From Treponema sp. JC4 (GTDB taxonomy: Bacteria > Spirochaetota > Spirochaetia > Treponematales > Treponemataceae), in assembly GCF_000260795.1 (NCBI RefSeq), contig NZ_AJGU01000015.1:1-61136 (forward strand): 61,136 bases of DNA. The letters are read 5' to 3'. Below the pieces are notes generated by a model, which saw only the letters and a list, made by a program, of their open reading frames with translations, was not told where the DNA came from and searched no databases. Position numbers and translations under genes: made by a program. Positions 50,630 to 61,136 of this stretch are shown in pieces; positions within the stretch are counted from its first letter, which is position 1, and each line of letters starts with the position of its first letter.

Positions 50630-52514
50630 GATATTTCAGAACAAATTCTTCCTGCGAAATCGGCTTTGAATAATAAAAGCCCTGCAGGTAATCGCAGCCA
50701 AGCTTTTTCATGCCAAGCGCCATATTTTTATCTTCAATTCCTTCGGCGGTGACAGAAAAGCCTGACTCCTTGAAGGCCTGAACAAGGGCAGGAAGAATTT
50801 CCTGGCTTGTCTTAAAATATTCCCAGACAACCTGCATATCCAGCTTAATATTAATAAAAGGATAGCTGTTCAGTCTTGTTACATTCGAATAGCCAGAACC
50901 AAAATCATCAAGAACAAATTCAAAACCCGCTTTTTTCATATCGTGAACCTGTCGTTTAAGCAGGGCATAGTCAATCATAGCTTCTTCGGTAATTTCAAGA
51001 TGAATCATTCCAGGCTTTACATTGTATTTTTGAAGGATTGCTTTAAATCTTACTTCAAGGTCGCTTTTTAAAAACTGAAGAGGCGAAAGATTTACATTAA
51101 TCCATTGAATTCCATATTTTTCCAAATCATATGTACTGGCAAACTGACAGGCCTTTTCAAACATCTGTTCGCCCAAAAGATTGATATGACCGTTTTTTTC
51201 CGCAATTGCAATAAAAACTCCCGGAGGAAGTATTGAACCATCAGGATTACGGATACGAGCCAGAGCTTCTGCCCCGACAACCTTCTGCGTTTTTGTAGAA
51301 ATAATAGGCTGCAAAAACATTTCAACCTTTCTTTCTTCAACCGCAAGACGTACAATACGTTTACAATCGGTACTGCTTTTTATTGAATCAAGTGTCTGTT
51401 GAGAAAGCAGTGTGTCTGAGTCAGCATAGCCTGTCATATTATTAAAGGCTGTTAAAATACCTTCAAAAATCATCTCTCCGCTTTTAATTTTAAAATTGTT
51501 CTGAAACTCTACAAAATTAACATCAAGATAAAGCTCCATTTCAGAGGAATCACATTTCCAGGCCTTTTTAAAACGCGTTCTAATTTCCTCTTTCATCGTA
51601 GAGGAATTATATTTATCAGTATTTCCAAATAATATAAATCTTCCGCTGTTAAGATAAAATCTGTAGAGATCAGGATATGCTTTATGCAAAAATTCCGAAA
51701 TCAGCCCCAGTCCCTGGTCAATGCTTGGGCCGGTATAAATTTCACGCATATCATTGTAATTATGAATCTGAATTCCAAGCATAAAGGGCTGCTTTCCAAC
51801 CTGCTCTTCCAGAAGCAGATTCAACGCTTCAACTCTAAAAGCCTGAGTTCTGCTTTCTATATAAACCGATGAATTTTCAAAGGCAAAGAAAATCACGATG
51901 ATTGCAAGCAGGCAGAAAAAATCCATAATCAGAATACGAGGGAACAAGAGGCGGGTATAATATCCTATAAACAAAATCAGGTTATAGGAAAAAATCGCAT
52001 AAAAACTTGTATTGCTCAATTTCTGCTTATGAATCAGAAGATAAAGAAAGGAAACGCCCACATAAAAGAAAGAGCAGAAATAAATCAGATTATAGAACTT
52101 CCAGCGGTGATAGCCGCTTTCATCAAGAATGAATAAGGTCGGCACAAAAAAGTTCAGCAGAATAACAGCTATACAGAAGGCCAGAACCGAAAAACTCAGC
52201 ATCAGACATCTGATTTTCCTCTGAGATTTTGGAGTAATCAGCGCGTATGTAAAATAGAAGAAAAATGCCCCGCGAAGACAAAAAACGACAAAGAAAAAGA
52301 TATTAACGGAAAGGTGGAATATAACAGGAAAGGAATTATAGTTTTCCAGAGCGCGTGAAGAAATAATGTCCAGAAGAAGAATTAAAATTTCCGAATATAC
52401 GACACGAAGAAAAGCCCGATTCTTGCTTATAGGCATGTGCGGCTGAAGCAGGTAAAAAATCAAGAAGGTAATTAAAAGGCTTATATTCGGAAGTACAAAA
52501 TTATAGTTCCACAT
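50616..52514 (-). CDS. Membrane EAL-domain cyclic-di-GMP phosphodiesterase with degenerate GGDEF
   Basis: 632 residues from ATG 52514 (GGAG 6 nt upstream; an ATG 12 nt earlier contains that site). Seven or eight N-terminal membrane helices (about 5-215) form a sensor. A GGDEF-like domain follows (about 225-355) whose signature is lost (LNSGRFILFG). The EAL domain (about 365-632) keeps the catalytic set: EALAR, NLSPLQF, LEITEEA, DDFGSGYSN, IKLD, EGIED and QGF. It should hydrolyse c-di-GMP, which in treponemes affects motility and biofilm. Overlaps galT tail-to-tail. Confidence 0.88.
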   Translation of the reverse strand: MWNYNFVLPNISLLITFLIFYLLQPHMPISKNRAFLRVVYSEILILLLDIISSRALENYNSFPVIFHLSVNIFFFVVFCLRGAFFFYFTYALITPKSQRKIRCLMLSFSVLAFCIAVILLNFFVPTLFILDESGYHRWKFYNLIYFCSFFYVGVSFLYLLIHKQKLSNTSFYAIFSYNLILFIGYYTRLLFPRILIMDFFCLLAIIVIFFAFENSSVYIESRTQAFRVEALNLLLEEQVGKQPFMLGIQIHNYNDMREIYTGPSIDQGLGLISEFLHKAYPDLYRFYLNSGRFILFGNTDKYNSSTMKEEIRTRFKKAWKCDSSEMELYLDVNFVEFQNNFKIKSGEMIFEGILTAFNNMTGYADSDTLLSQQTLDSIKSSTDCKRIVRLAVEERKVEMFLQPIISTKTQKVVGAEALARIRNPDGSILPPGVFIAIAEKNGHINLLGEQMFEKACQFASTYDLEKYGIQWINVNLSPLQFLKSDLEVRFKAILQKYNVKPGMIHLEITEEAMIDYALLKRQVHDMKKAGFEFVLDDFGSGYSNVTRLNSYPFINIKLDMQVVWEYFKTSQEILPALVQAFKESGFSVTAEGIEDKNMALGMKKLGCDYLQGFYYSKPISQEEFVLKYLTEH

Positions 52515-52586
52515 AAACAACTCCATAACACATTTTTAATAATTATGGACTGTTTATGTGGAATTAGCAAATTTAATTTACTTATA

Positions 52587-54008
52587 TTACTTCATTAACT
52601 CTTTGTACTTCTGAGCCAGGCGCTTAGACTTAACAGCAGCCAGACCGCAGTAGTTTGCAGGGTTCTCAAAGAAAGTTGCAGGATTTGCTACGCCAAGTTT
52701 TTCAAGCTGGGCTGTAATGTCTGCAAACTCCTTTTCGTGAGTTTTAAGAACTTCAAAGAAAGTCTTTCCGCTCTGCTCTGCTTCCAGAGTGATTTTACGG
52801 ATAACTTCGTGGCCGTCGTTGTAACCAGCTTCGCCAAGAAGAATGTAAGCAGGTTCTGCAAGAACGCCGCCCTTAACTTTTCCGCCGGCACCCTGAAGGT
52901 TTTTAGCCATACCTTCTTTATCAGCCTGAAGACCTTTTACAACGCTGTTCATACGTGCAACAGCCATTGTAAAGCCGCTTACGTAGTCAGAAATAAAGCG
53001 CTGGCTGGCAGAGTTTGTCAAATCGCGCTGGTGTTCTGAAATCTGATCCATATAGAAAGTGATTACGCGAGGGCACATAGCCTTCCAGAGAGATTTAACG
53101 TGCTCACTGTTCCATGGGTTACGTTTCTGTGGCATTGTAGAAGAACCAACCTGAGTAGAAGCAAAGTATTCAAATACTTCACCGATTTCTGAACGCTGAA
53201 GGTTACGAAGGTCATCAGCAAGGTTAGCGATGATACCAAAGGCAACATTCATCTCAAGCAAGAGGCGGAGAACGTGCTCTGGCTCAACAAGCTGGTTAGA
53301 ATATTCAGATGGCTGAAGTCCAAGGAATTCTGTGTAAGTGCGTTCAAGTTCTTCAGGATCTTTTACAATCATAGAAGGACCGTTGTAAGAACCAACAGGA
53401 CCTGCAAGCTTACCAACAAGCTGATTGCTGAGCTCTTCAATGCGGAGAATTGACTTACCAAGGCGGGCAACAAATTCAGCGATTGACCATCCGAAAGTAA
53501 TAGGAACTGCGTGCTGACCGTGAGTACGGCCTACCTGAGGAGTAGCACATTCACGTTCTGCAATGTCGCAGAGAAAGTTTTCAAGTTTTTTGAGTTCTGG
53601 AAGTACAACATTTTTAGTAACATCACGCATGCGGCAGCTCAAACCGGTATCAAGAATATCAACCGAAGTAGCACCCAAGTGGATAAGAGGGCCGATTTCT
53701 GCATCAACCTTTGTCTTCATTACGTTTACAAGGGCGCGGATATTGTGCTTTGTCTTTTCTTCTTCAGCATAAACTTCCTGAGGGTCGATATTATCAGCAA
53801 CCTCATCAAGCTTTTTTGCAACAGCATCTGTAAGCTGACCGCGCATCTTAAGGTGAGCCTTTACAAGAGCAGCTTCACAACGAGCGTGCGAACGAATGCT
53901 GGCCTCTTCAGAAATGTACTTAGAAAGACCGGCAAAAGCGTCAGCCTCCGACAAAGAGTATCGGTGATCGATACAAGACAGGTTTTCAAAAATGTTACGA
54001 GTTTCCAT
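52587..54008 (-). CDS. purB: Adenylosuccinate lyase
   Basis: 473 residues. Signature GSSTMPQKRNPWNSEHVKSL (fumarase/lyase superfamily), GRTHGQHAVPITFGW and DILDTGLSCRMRDVTKN match. It acts twice in purine synthesis (SAICAR cleavage and AMP formation). TATATT (54015-54020) lies 6 nt before ATG 54008 with no Shine-Dalgarno, so probably leaderless. It follows the glycerol operon on the same strand after 173 nt. Confidence 0.95.
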   Translation of the reverse strand: METRNIFENLSCIDHRYSLSEADAFAGLSKYISEEASIRSHARCEAALVKAHLKMRGQLTDAVAKKLDEVADNIDPQEVYAEEEKTKHNIRALVNVMKTKVDAEIGPLIHLGATSVDILDTGLSCRMRDVTKNVVLPELKKLENFLCDIAERECATPQVGRTHGQHAVPITFGWSIAEFVARLGKSILRIEELSNQLVGKLAGPVGSYNGPSMIVKDPEELERTYTEFLGLQPSEYSNQLVEPEHVLRLLLEMNVAFGIIANLADDLRNLQRSEIGEVFEYFASTQVGSSTMPQKRNPWNSEHVKSLWKAMCPRVITFYMDQISEHQRDLTNSASQRFISDYVSGFTMAVARMNSVVKGLQADKEGMAKNLQGAGGKVKGGVLAEPAYILLGEAGYNDGHEVIRKITLEAEQSGKTFFEVLKTHEKEFADITAQLEKLGVANPATFFENPANYCGLAAVKSKRLAQKYKELMK

Positions 54009-54059
54009 GTGGAAAATATAGCAGAATTGAGGAATCTTTTAAATATACTTAAGAAATTA

Positions 54060-54180
54060 AATTTGGCGCCAGACTCCCTACCTAGTCGCACTTCGCAGTT
54101 CCCTAAACGGTCAGTTCCCGCCCTGCGGGCAGGAACCGCTTCGCGCTGCTCAAGGCTCCGGCGTTGTGCCACTTACAAAC
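54060..54180. repeat. GC-rich intergenic element between the glycerol operon and purB
   Basis: About 120 nt of GC-rich sequence with one good hairpin, GTTCCCGCCC/GGGCAGGAAC at 54114-54135 (one bulged mismatch). It has no T run and no clear second copy. It may be a divergent member of the other GC-rich repeats. Confidence 0.45.
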
Positions 54181-54181
54181 G

Positions 54182-54568
54182 CTACTTTTTATTTACCCTT
54201 GCACAACTTACTACATTTACACCGGTTCCTAAGATATCATGAAGCAACACATCCCCTGTTTTAATCGGAGCCTTAACTGTGGCACGGCGGATAACTTCCA
54301 TGCACTGCAAAAGCATATTCTTTGGAACTTCGCCGGCAGTTTTAACAGGCACTACAGTCAAATCACCATTCTGAACAGTGATTGTTGTAGTAAGAGTTCG
54401 GGTCGGATTCAAAAGTTCTTTTTCAACGTATTCAGGGCCGCGCTTGCAGCCGTTGTCGGTTACGCTTACTACGCGGCGGTTAGCACCCTCGCCTTCTGTG
54501 GTAACTTCCATTGTGCAGCCCATAGGGCAGATTATACATGTCATTGGGAAAGTTTTCTTATCATTCAT
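54182..54568 (-). CDS. DUF1667 protein of the glycerol operon
   Basis: 128 residues. TCIICPMGCTMEV gives a CxxCxxxC metal/Fe-S motif; NGCKRGPEYVEKELLNPTR follows, exactly as in DUF1667 proteins that accompany glycerol-3-phosphate and FAD oxidoreductase genes. Probably the third, electron-transfer subunit. A family-1 repeat separates it from the preceding gene by 153 nt. Confidence 0.85.
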   Translation of the reverse strand: MNDKKTFPMTCIICPMGCTMEVTTEGEGANRRVVSVTDNGCKRGPEYVEKELLNPTRTLTTTITVQNGDLTVVPVKTAGEVPKNMLLQCMEVIRRATVKAPIKTGDVLLHDILGTGVNVVSCARVNKK

Positions 54569-54589
54569 AAATTGGTTCTCCTTTGCGTC

Positions 54590-54712
54590 GGGCTCGCTAG
54601 TCTCGCCCTCTGAGCGGTTCTCTCGTAAATCCTAAAACGTCGCTGCAAGCAGCTTAATAACTCCTGCGGAGTTAGTGCTCGCTGTCGCAGCCCATTTTTT
54701 AACGGATTTGCT
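54590..54712 (+). repeat. Dispersed hairpin repeat, family 1, copy D
   Basis: Outer AAATCC (54627-54632)/GGATTT (54704-54709) with CTAAAACG on the left and TTTTTTAACG on the right; inside are extra hairpins such as AACTCC-TGC-GGAGTT. The left flank GCTCGCTAGTCTCGC matches copy C. Located in the glycerol operon. Confidence 0.65.
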
Positions 54713-54721
54713 ATTTTACGC

Positions 54722-55999
54722 TTAATCCATGTCTTCTTCTGGAATCTCAATTGAAACTGTCAGGTTATCATGCACCTTTGCCAGCTGCTCGGGATTGAGT
54801 TCAAGCACCTGCATTTCGCCCGGGCGGACAATCTTCTTTTTCATTGCCTTAATGCGCTCATTGTTTGAGTAGGCAACAATCTGAACATTGCGGTAAACAT
54901 CAGTAGGACGGAACATGATTGAAATCGGAGTTTCAGATTCTGTTGATTCAATGTGCTGAGGAACTGTGTAGCGGACGCGGTTTCCAGGACGAAGAACAAC
55001 ATTCTTAGGATTCTTTGCTTTTGCCCCCTGAACGTATTTTGCGGCATTTTCGCCGGCACGAATACTTTCTGCAGTTACAAAGTCTACAAGATCGTGAACA
55101 TGAACAGTGTTTCCGCAGGCAAAAATACCTTCTACACTTGTCTGCATGTGTTCGTTTACGACAGGGCCAGAAGTTGTTGAATCAATGCTGATTCCACAGC
55201 CGTTTGAAATCTCATTTTCAGGAATAAGACCAACCGAAAGAAGAAGGGTATCACATTCGATAAACTCTTCTGTTTCTGGAATAGGGCGGCGGTTTTTATC
55301 AACTGCCGCAACAGAAACACCTTCAACGCGCTCTTTTCCGTGAATCTTTGTGATTGTGTGGCTGAACTTAAGAGGAATATTAAAGTTTTCTACACACTGA
55401 ACAATATTTCGGCGAAGACCGGCACTGAAAGGCATAAGTTCACAAATCAGTTTTACTTCGGCACCTTCCAGAGTAAGTCGGCGAGCCATAATCAATCCGA
55501 TATCACCCGAACCAAGAATTACAACCTTTTTACCAGGCAGATAGCCGTCAATGTTTACAAAGCGCTGGGCAGAACCGGCAGTAAAGATTCCGGCAGGACG
55601 GGTTCCCGGAATTACAAGTGCACCGCGGGTTCGCTCACGACAGCCCATTGCAAGGATTACAGCCTTTGCCTGAATCATCATAAGACCGTCTTTTGTGTTG
55701 ATTGCAGTTACCTGCTTTTTGGCATTTACTTCCAGAACCATTGTGTCTGTCTTGTATTCAATGCCAAGTTTTTCAACTTCATCGCTGAAGCGGCCTGCAT
55801 ATTCAGGGCCAGTAAGCTCTTCACCAAAATGATGAAGGCCAAATCCGTTGTGAATACACTGAAGCAAGATTCCACCGATTCTTGTATCACGTTCCAGAAT
55901 CAGAATGCTGTCACTTCCGGCTTTTTTTGCGGCTACCGCAGCTGCCATTCCGGCAGGGCCACCGCCAACAATAACTATATCGTAATTTAAGTTTGTCAT
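54722..55999 (-). CDS. FAD-dependent pyridine nucleotide-disulfide oxidoreductase (glycerol operon)
   Basis: 425 residues. N-terminal DIVIVGGGPAGMAAAVAAKK (FAD), second nucleotide fold KKVVILGSGDIGLIMARRLT (NAD(P)H), and VEGIFACGNTVHVHDLVDFV near the C-terminus. Such proteins pair with the GlpA-like subunit and DUF1667 protein to pass electrons from glycerol-3-phosphate to another acceptor. GGAG precedes ATG 55999, 49 nt after the previous gene. Confidence 0.88.
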   Translation of the reverse strand: MTNLNYDIVIVGGGPAGMAAAVAAKKAGSDSILILERDTRIGGILLQCIHNGFGLHHFGEELTGPEYAGRFSDEVEKLGIEYKTDTMVLEVNAKKQVTAINTKDGLMMIQAKAVILAMGCRERTRGALVIPGTRPAGIFTAGSAQRFVNIDGYLPGKKVVILGSGDIGLIMARRLTLEGAEVKLICELMPFSAGLRRNIVQCVENFNIPLKFSHTITKIHGKERVEGVSVAAVDKNRRPIPETEEFIECDTLLLSVGLIPENEISNGCGISIDSTTSGPVVNEHMQTSVEGIFACGNTVHVHDLVDFVTAESIRAGENAAKYVQGAKAKNPKNVVLRPGNRVRYTVPQHIESTESETPISIMFRPTDVYRNVQIVAYSNNERIKAMKKKIVRPGEMQVLELNPEQLAKVHDNLTVSIEIPEEDMD

Positions 56000-56048
56000 A
56001 ATTTCTCCTAAAATTGCCAGTGCCGCCCGGCAGGGGGCACTCTCGCAG

Positions 56049-57512
56049 TTAGCGTATCTTCGAGTTCAAAATGTATGAGCATCCGCCGTTTTTTGTTACC
56101 GAAGTCATCGGGATTGAAAGTTCACGGCTGATAATTTCTGTAACACGAGGCGAACAGAAACCGCTCTGACAGCGTCCCATACCGGCTCTTGTGCGGCGTT
56201 TTACACCGTCCAGGTCTCTTGCACCAACAGGCGAATGAATTGCAGCAACAATTTCAGCCTCAGTAATCATTTCGCAGCGGCAGATAATACGGCCGTAAAG
56301 AGGATTTTCTTCTATTAACTCAGCTTTTCTTTTATCACTTGCGTGCTTAAATGATTCAATTCCCTTGCGGATTGGTGTAAAATCAGGATTCTTTTCAAAC
56401 TTTACGTCCAGAGCCTTTTCAACAAGCCCCGCAACATAAAGGCCGATTGCAGGAGCGGCAGAAAGTCCCGGAGAACAGATACCGGCAACATTGATAAAGC
56501 GCTTTGCCTTTTCATCTTCTTCTATAATAAAGTCCTTAATTACGTTTCCGTTTTCATCATAAGGAATGGCACGCACGCCGCTGAAAGAGTTGATGATATT
56601 TCTCTTTGGAATATTAGGGATTGTTTTTTCAGCAGTTACTGTAATTGCTTCCTGACCGTTACGGGTAGTAGCAGTATTAGTCTTATCCTGGTCATCATCT
56701 GCGCTAGGACCTACAAGAATGTTTCCGTCGGCAGTCGGGGTTACAAGAACGCCCTTACCCTTTTCATCCGGGCACTGGAAAAGTGTGTGATGAGCGAGGT
56801 CGGCGCATTTGTTATCCAGAAGGAAGTATTCACCGCGGCGAGGCTTAATTGTAAACTTACGTGCCCCTGCCATCTCGCTGATTTTATCTGCAAAAAGTCC
56901 TGCAACGTTGATTACGCAGCGGCATACAACATCCATCTGACCGGTTTTAATTGTCCAGTAGCCGTCGCGGGTTTCAGGAGGCACGATTTCGTGAACTTCA
57001 TTTTCCAAAAAGAGTTTTACACCGTTCTGAACGGCATTCTCTGCCACCGCCCAGGTCGCCTGATAAGGGCTTGTAATGCCTGCTGACTCTGCAAGCAAAG
57101 CACCAACAGCTTCTTCAGCAATATTAGGTTCCATGGCACGAAGTTCTTCCTGATTAATTATCTTCATGCCGGGAACGCCGTTTGCAGTTCCACGCTCATA
57201 AAGTTTTTTGATGTGTTCCATATCGGCATCAGAAAATCCAACAACCAGAGAGCCTATATTTTTATAATCAAAATGAAGTTCCTGCGAAAGTTTTTTATAC
57301 ATTGCAGTTCCTTCAACATTGAGTTTTGCCATCAGAGTTCCCGGTACAGGATCGTAACCCGCATGAACAATTCCCGAGTTGGCCTTTGAAGTTCCGCAGG
57401 AAACATCATCAGCTTTTTCTACCATGCACACTGCCAGCTTGTATTTTGAAAGCTCGCGTGCAATGCAGGAACCAACAATTCCCGCACCAATTATCGCAAC
57501 ATCATAAGTCAT
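56049..57512 (-). CDS. FAD-dependent glycerol-3-phosphate dehydrogenase-like oxidoreductase
   Basis: 487 residues. DVAIIGAGIVGSCIARELSK (FAD), NSGIVHAGYDPVPGTLMAKL and PRRGEYFLLDN are DAO/GlpA type. The C-terminus has a BFD-like Fe-S domain, CRCEMITEAEIV and GRCQSGFC. It would oxidise glycerol-3-phosphate to dihydroxyacetone phosphate. GAGGT precedes ATG. It follows glpK by 90 nt, a gap with a perfect AACTTTCGC/GCGAAAGTT hairpin (57556-57575). Confidence 0.87.
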   Translation of the reverse strand: MTYDVAIIGAGIVGSCIARELSKYKLAVCMVEKADDVSCGTSKANSGIVHAGYDPVPGTLMAKLNVEGTAMYKKLSQELHFDYKNIGSLVVGFSDADMEHIKKLYERGTANGVPGMKIINQEELRAMEPNIAEEAVGALLAESAGITSPYQATWAVAENAVQNGVKLFLENEVHEIVPPETRDGYWTIKTGQMDVVCRCVINVAGLFADKISEMAGARKFTIKPRRGEYFLLDNKCADLAHHTLFQCPDEKGKGVLVTPTADGNILVGPSADDDQDKTNTATTRNGQEAITVTAEKTIPNIPKRNIINSFSGVRAIPYDENGNVIKDFIIEEDEKAKRFINVAGICSPGLSAAPAIGLYVAGLVEKALDVKFEKNPDFTPIRKGIESFKHASDKRKAELIEENPLYGRIICRCEMITEAEIVAAIHSPVGARDLDGVKRRTRAGMGRCQSGFCSPRVTEIISRELSIPMTSVTKNGGCSYILNSKIR

Positions 57513-57602
57513 CTATATACCTCTTATAAAAACTATTATTAAACACACATTCATCAACTTTCGCTTGCGAAAGTTAAGCGAAGGTTCGGCCATCTTACAT
57601 TT

Positions 57603-60479
<2,877 letters not shown>

Positions 60480-60490
60480 AGAGGGTAAAT

Positions 60491-61084
60491 ATGGCAATTG
60501 TTGTTGAACATGACAAAAGAAAACATGAAATCCTTCAAAAATCTCTGGACGTATTTATTGACGAAGGATATGAAGACGCAACCTTCCAGAAAATCGCTGA
60601 CCGCTGCGGAATCACCAGAACAACACTGTACATTTATTTTAAAAACAAACACGAAATTTTCTTAGGCAGTATCAAAGAGCTTCTTTCCGAACTGGAAGTA
60701 ATCCTTCTTGAAATTGCAAAAGACACAAGTCTCACAGCAAAAGAAGCCCTTATTAAAATTCTTCATGAAATTATTAAACAGTGTTCAGAGAACAAAAAAC
60801 TTTTCAGCGTACTTTTAAGCTACCTGATTCAGCTAAGAAAATCCGGCGTAGACCCTAACGACCGAGTCCGCCGCCGCGTCATCAAAATGCGCCATCTCAT
60901 GAGTACAATCATAATCCGTGGTATCCGCGCCGGCGAGTTCAAACGCCTCATCGTAAAAAACATGTACGAACTCATCTACGGCCTAATCGAATCCGCCATC
61001 TTCCGCATGGCCGTTCTCAACCAGGACAACACCGAAGAAATCCTCGACGCCATGGAACTCGCAATTACCAGCTGGGAAGTATAA
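60491..61084 (+). CDS. TetR/AcrR-family transcriptional regulator
   Basis: 197 residues. HTH domain EILQKSLDVFIDEGYEDATF, QKIADRCGITRTTLYIYFKN is typical TetR; the rest is a helical ligand domain with no recognised type. GAGGGT precedes ATG. It is 11 nt after the RlmL-like gene and likely cotranscribed. It could regulate the divergent glp promoter or act elsewhere; no direct evidence. Confidence 0.9.
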   Translation: MAIVVEHDKRKHEILQKSLDVFIDEGYEDATFQKIADRCGITRTTLYIYFKNKHEIFLGSIKELLSELEVILLEIAKDTSLTAKEALIKILHEIIKQCSENKKLFSVLLSYLIQLRKSGVDPNDRVRRRVIKMRHLMSTIIIRGIRAGEFKRLIVKNMYELIYGLIESAIFRMAVLNQDNTEEILDAMELAITSWEV

Positions 61085-61118
61085 CGAATACAATTAAATT
61101 AATCATGAAATAAAAAAA

Positions 61119-61136
61119 GACGCTCCACCGAGCGTC
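61119..61136 (+). terminator. Terminator hairpin at the window end
   Basis: GACGCTC (61119-61125) and GAGCGTC (61130-61136) pair perfectly, after an A run. Any T run lies beyond the window. Confidence 0.6.

Overview
The window looks like a chromosomal segment of a spirochaete, most likely a host-associated anaerobic Treponema. This is judged from gene content and protein style, with no database search. Pointers are a MoxR/DUF58/Bat operon of the spirochaete/Bacteroides type, a complete Rnf complex, several lipoproteins with loose spirochaete-like lipoboxes, a stand-alone MetH-reactivation domain beside metF, UGA used as a stop, and moderately AT-rich DNA broken by short GC-rich palindromic intergenic elements. 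There is no prophage, insertion sequence, CRISPR array or rRNA operon.

Layout. 1-4.0 kb: ybaK, then a leftward group (solute-binding lipoprotein, aminotransferase, VanX-like dipeptidase). 4.3-11.7 kb: rightward Bat operon with a fused BatA/BatB/TPR protein, ending in an Smr protein. 11.9-20.8 kb: amino-acid binding protein, UPF0210, FtsK, metF plus MetH reactivation domain, purF. 21-25 kb: glmS, a CAU-anticodon tRNA, a hypothetical gene, an OFA transporter. 25-26.1 kb: a small decayed patch (5'-truncated ORF6N gene, frameshifted XRE gene). 26.1-28.0 kb: FUSC-like exporter, hypoxanthine-DNA glycosylase, ArsC/Spx-like protein. 28.06-28.35 kb: a very compact candidate type I toxin-antitoxin module. 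28.4-33.7 kb: rnfCDGEAB, leftward. 34-40 kb: a small lipoprotein behind a poly-C promoter, an M48 protease, then a leftward row of acetyltransferases, a flavodoxin and a histidine phosphatase. 40-46 kb: groL, a two-receiver regulator, a PHP phosphatase, a DksA-type protein, infA, tyrS. 46-54 kb: a structured intergenic region, sodium/solute symporter, J-domain protein, thioredoxin, galT, EAL phosphodiesterase, purB. 54-59 kb: leftward glycerol operon (glpK, glycerol-3-phosphate oxidoreductase, FAD oxidoreductase, DUF1667). 59-61 kb: an RlmL-like methyltransferase and a TetR regulator.

The most interesting signals are non-coding. (1) A 26-residue hydrophobic toxin ORF has a 5' leader that reappears, inverted, in a tiny terminator-ended RNA just downstream, whose promoter sits in the toxin terminator. 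(2) A TTGACA-N17-TATAGT promoter has nine consecutive C residues in its spacer, upstream of a lipoprotein; this is a classic phase-variation design. (3) The palindrome TGATAG-N5-CTATCA occurs in both the glpK and galT control regions. (4) Several families of dispersed hairpin repeats are present. (5) A three-way-junction-like structure lies at 46.2 kb. (6) Many genes have a -10 box 6-7 nt before ATG, suggesting widespread leaderless mRNAs.
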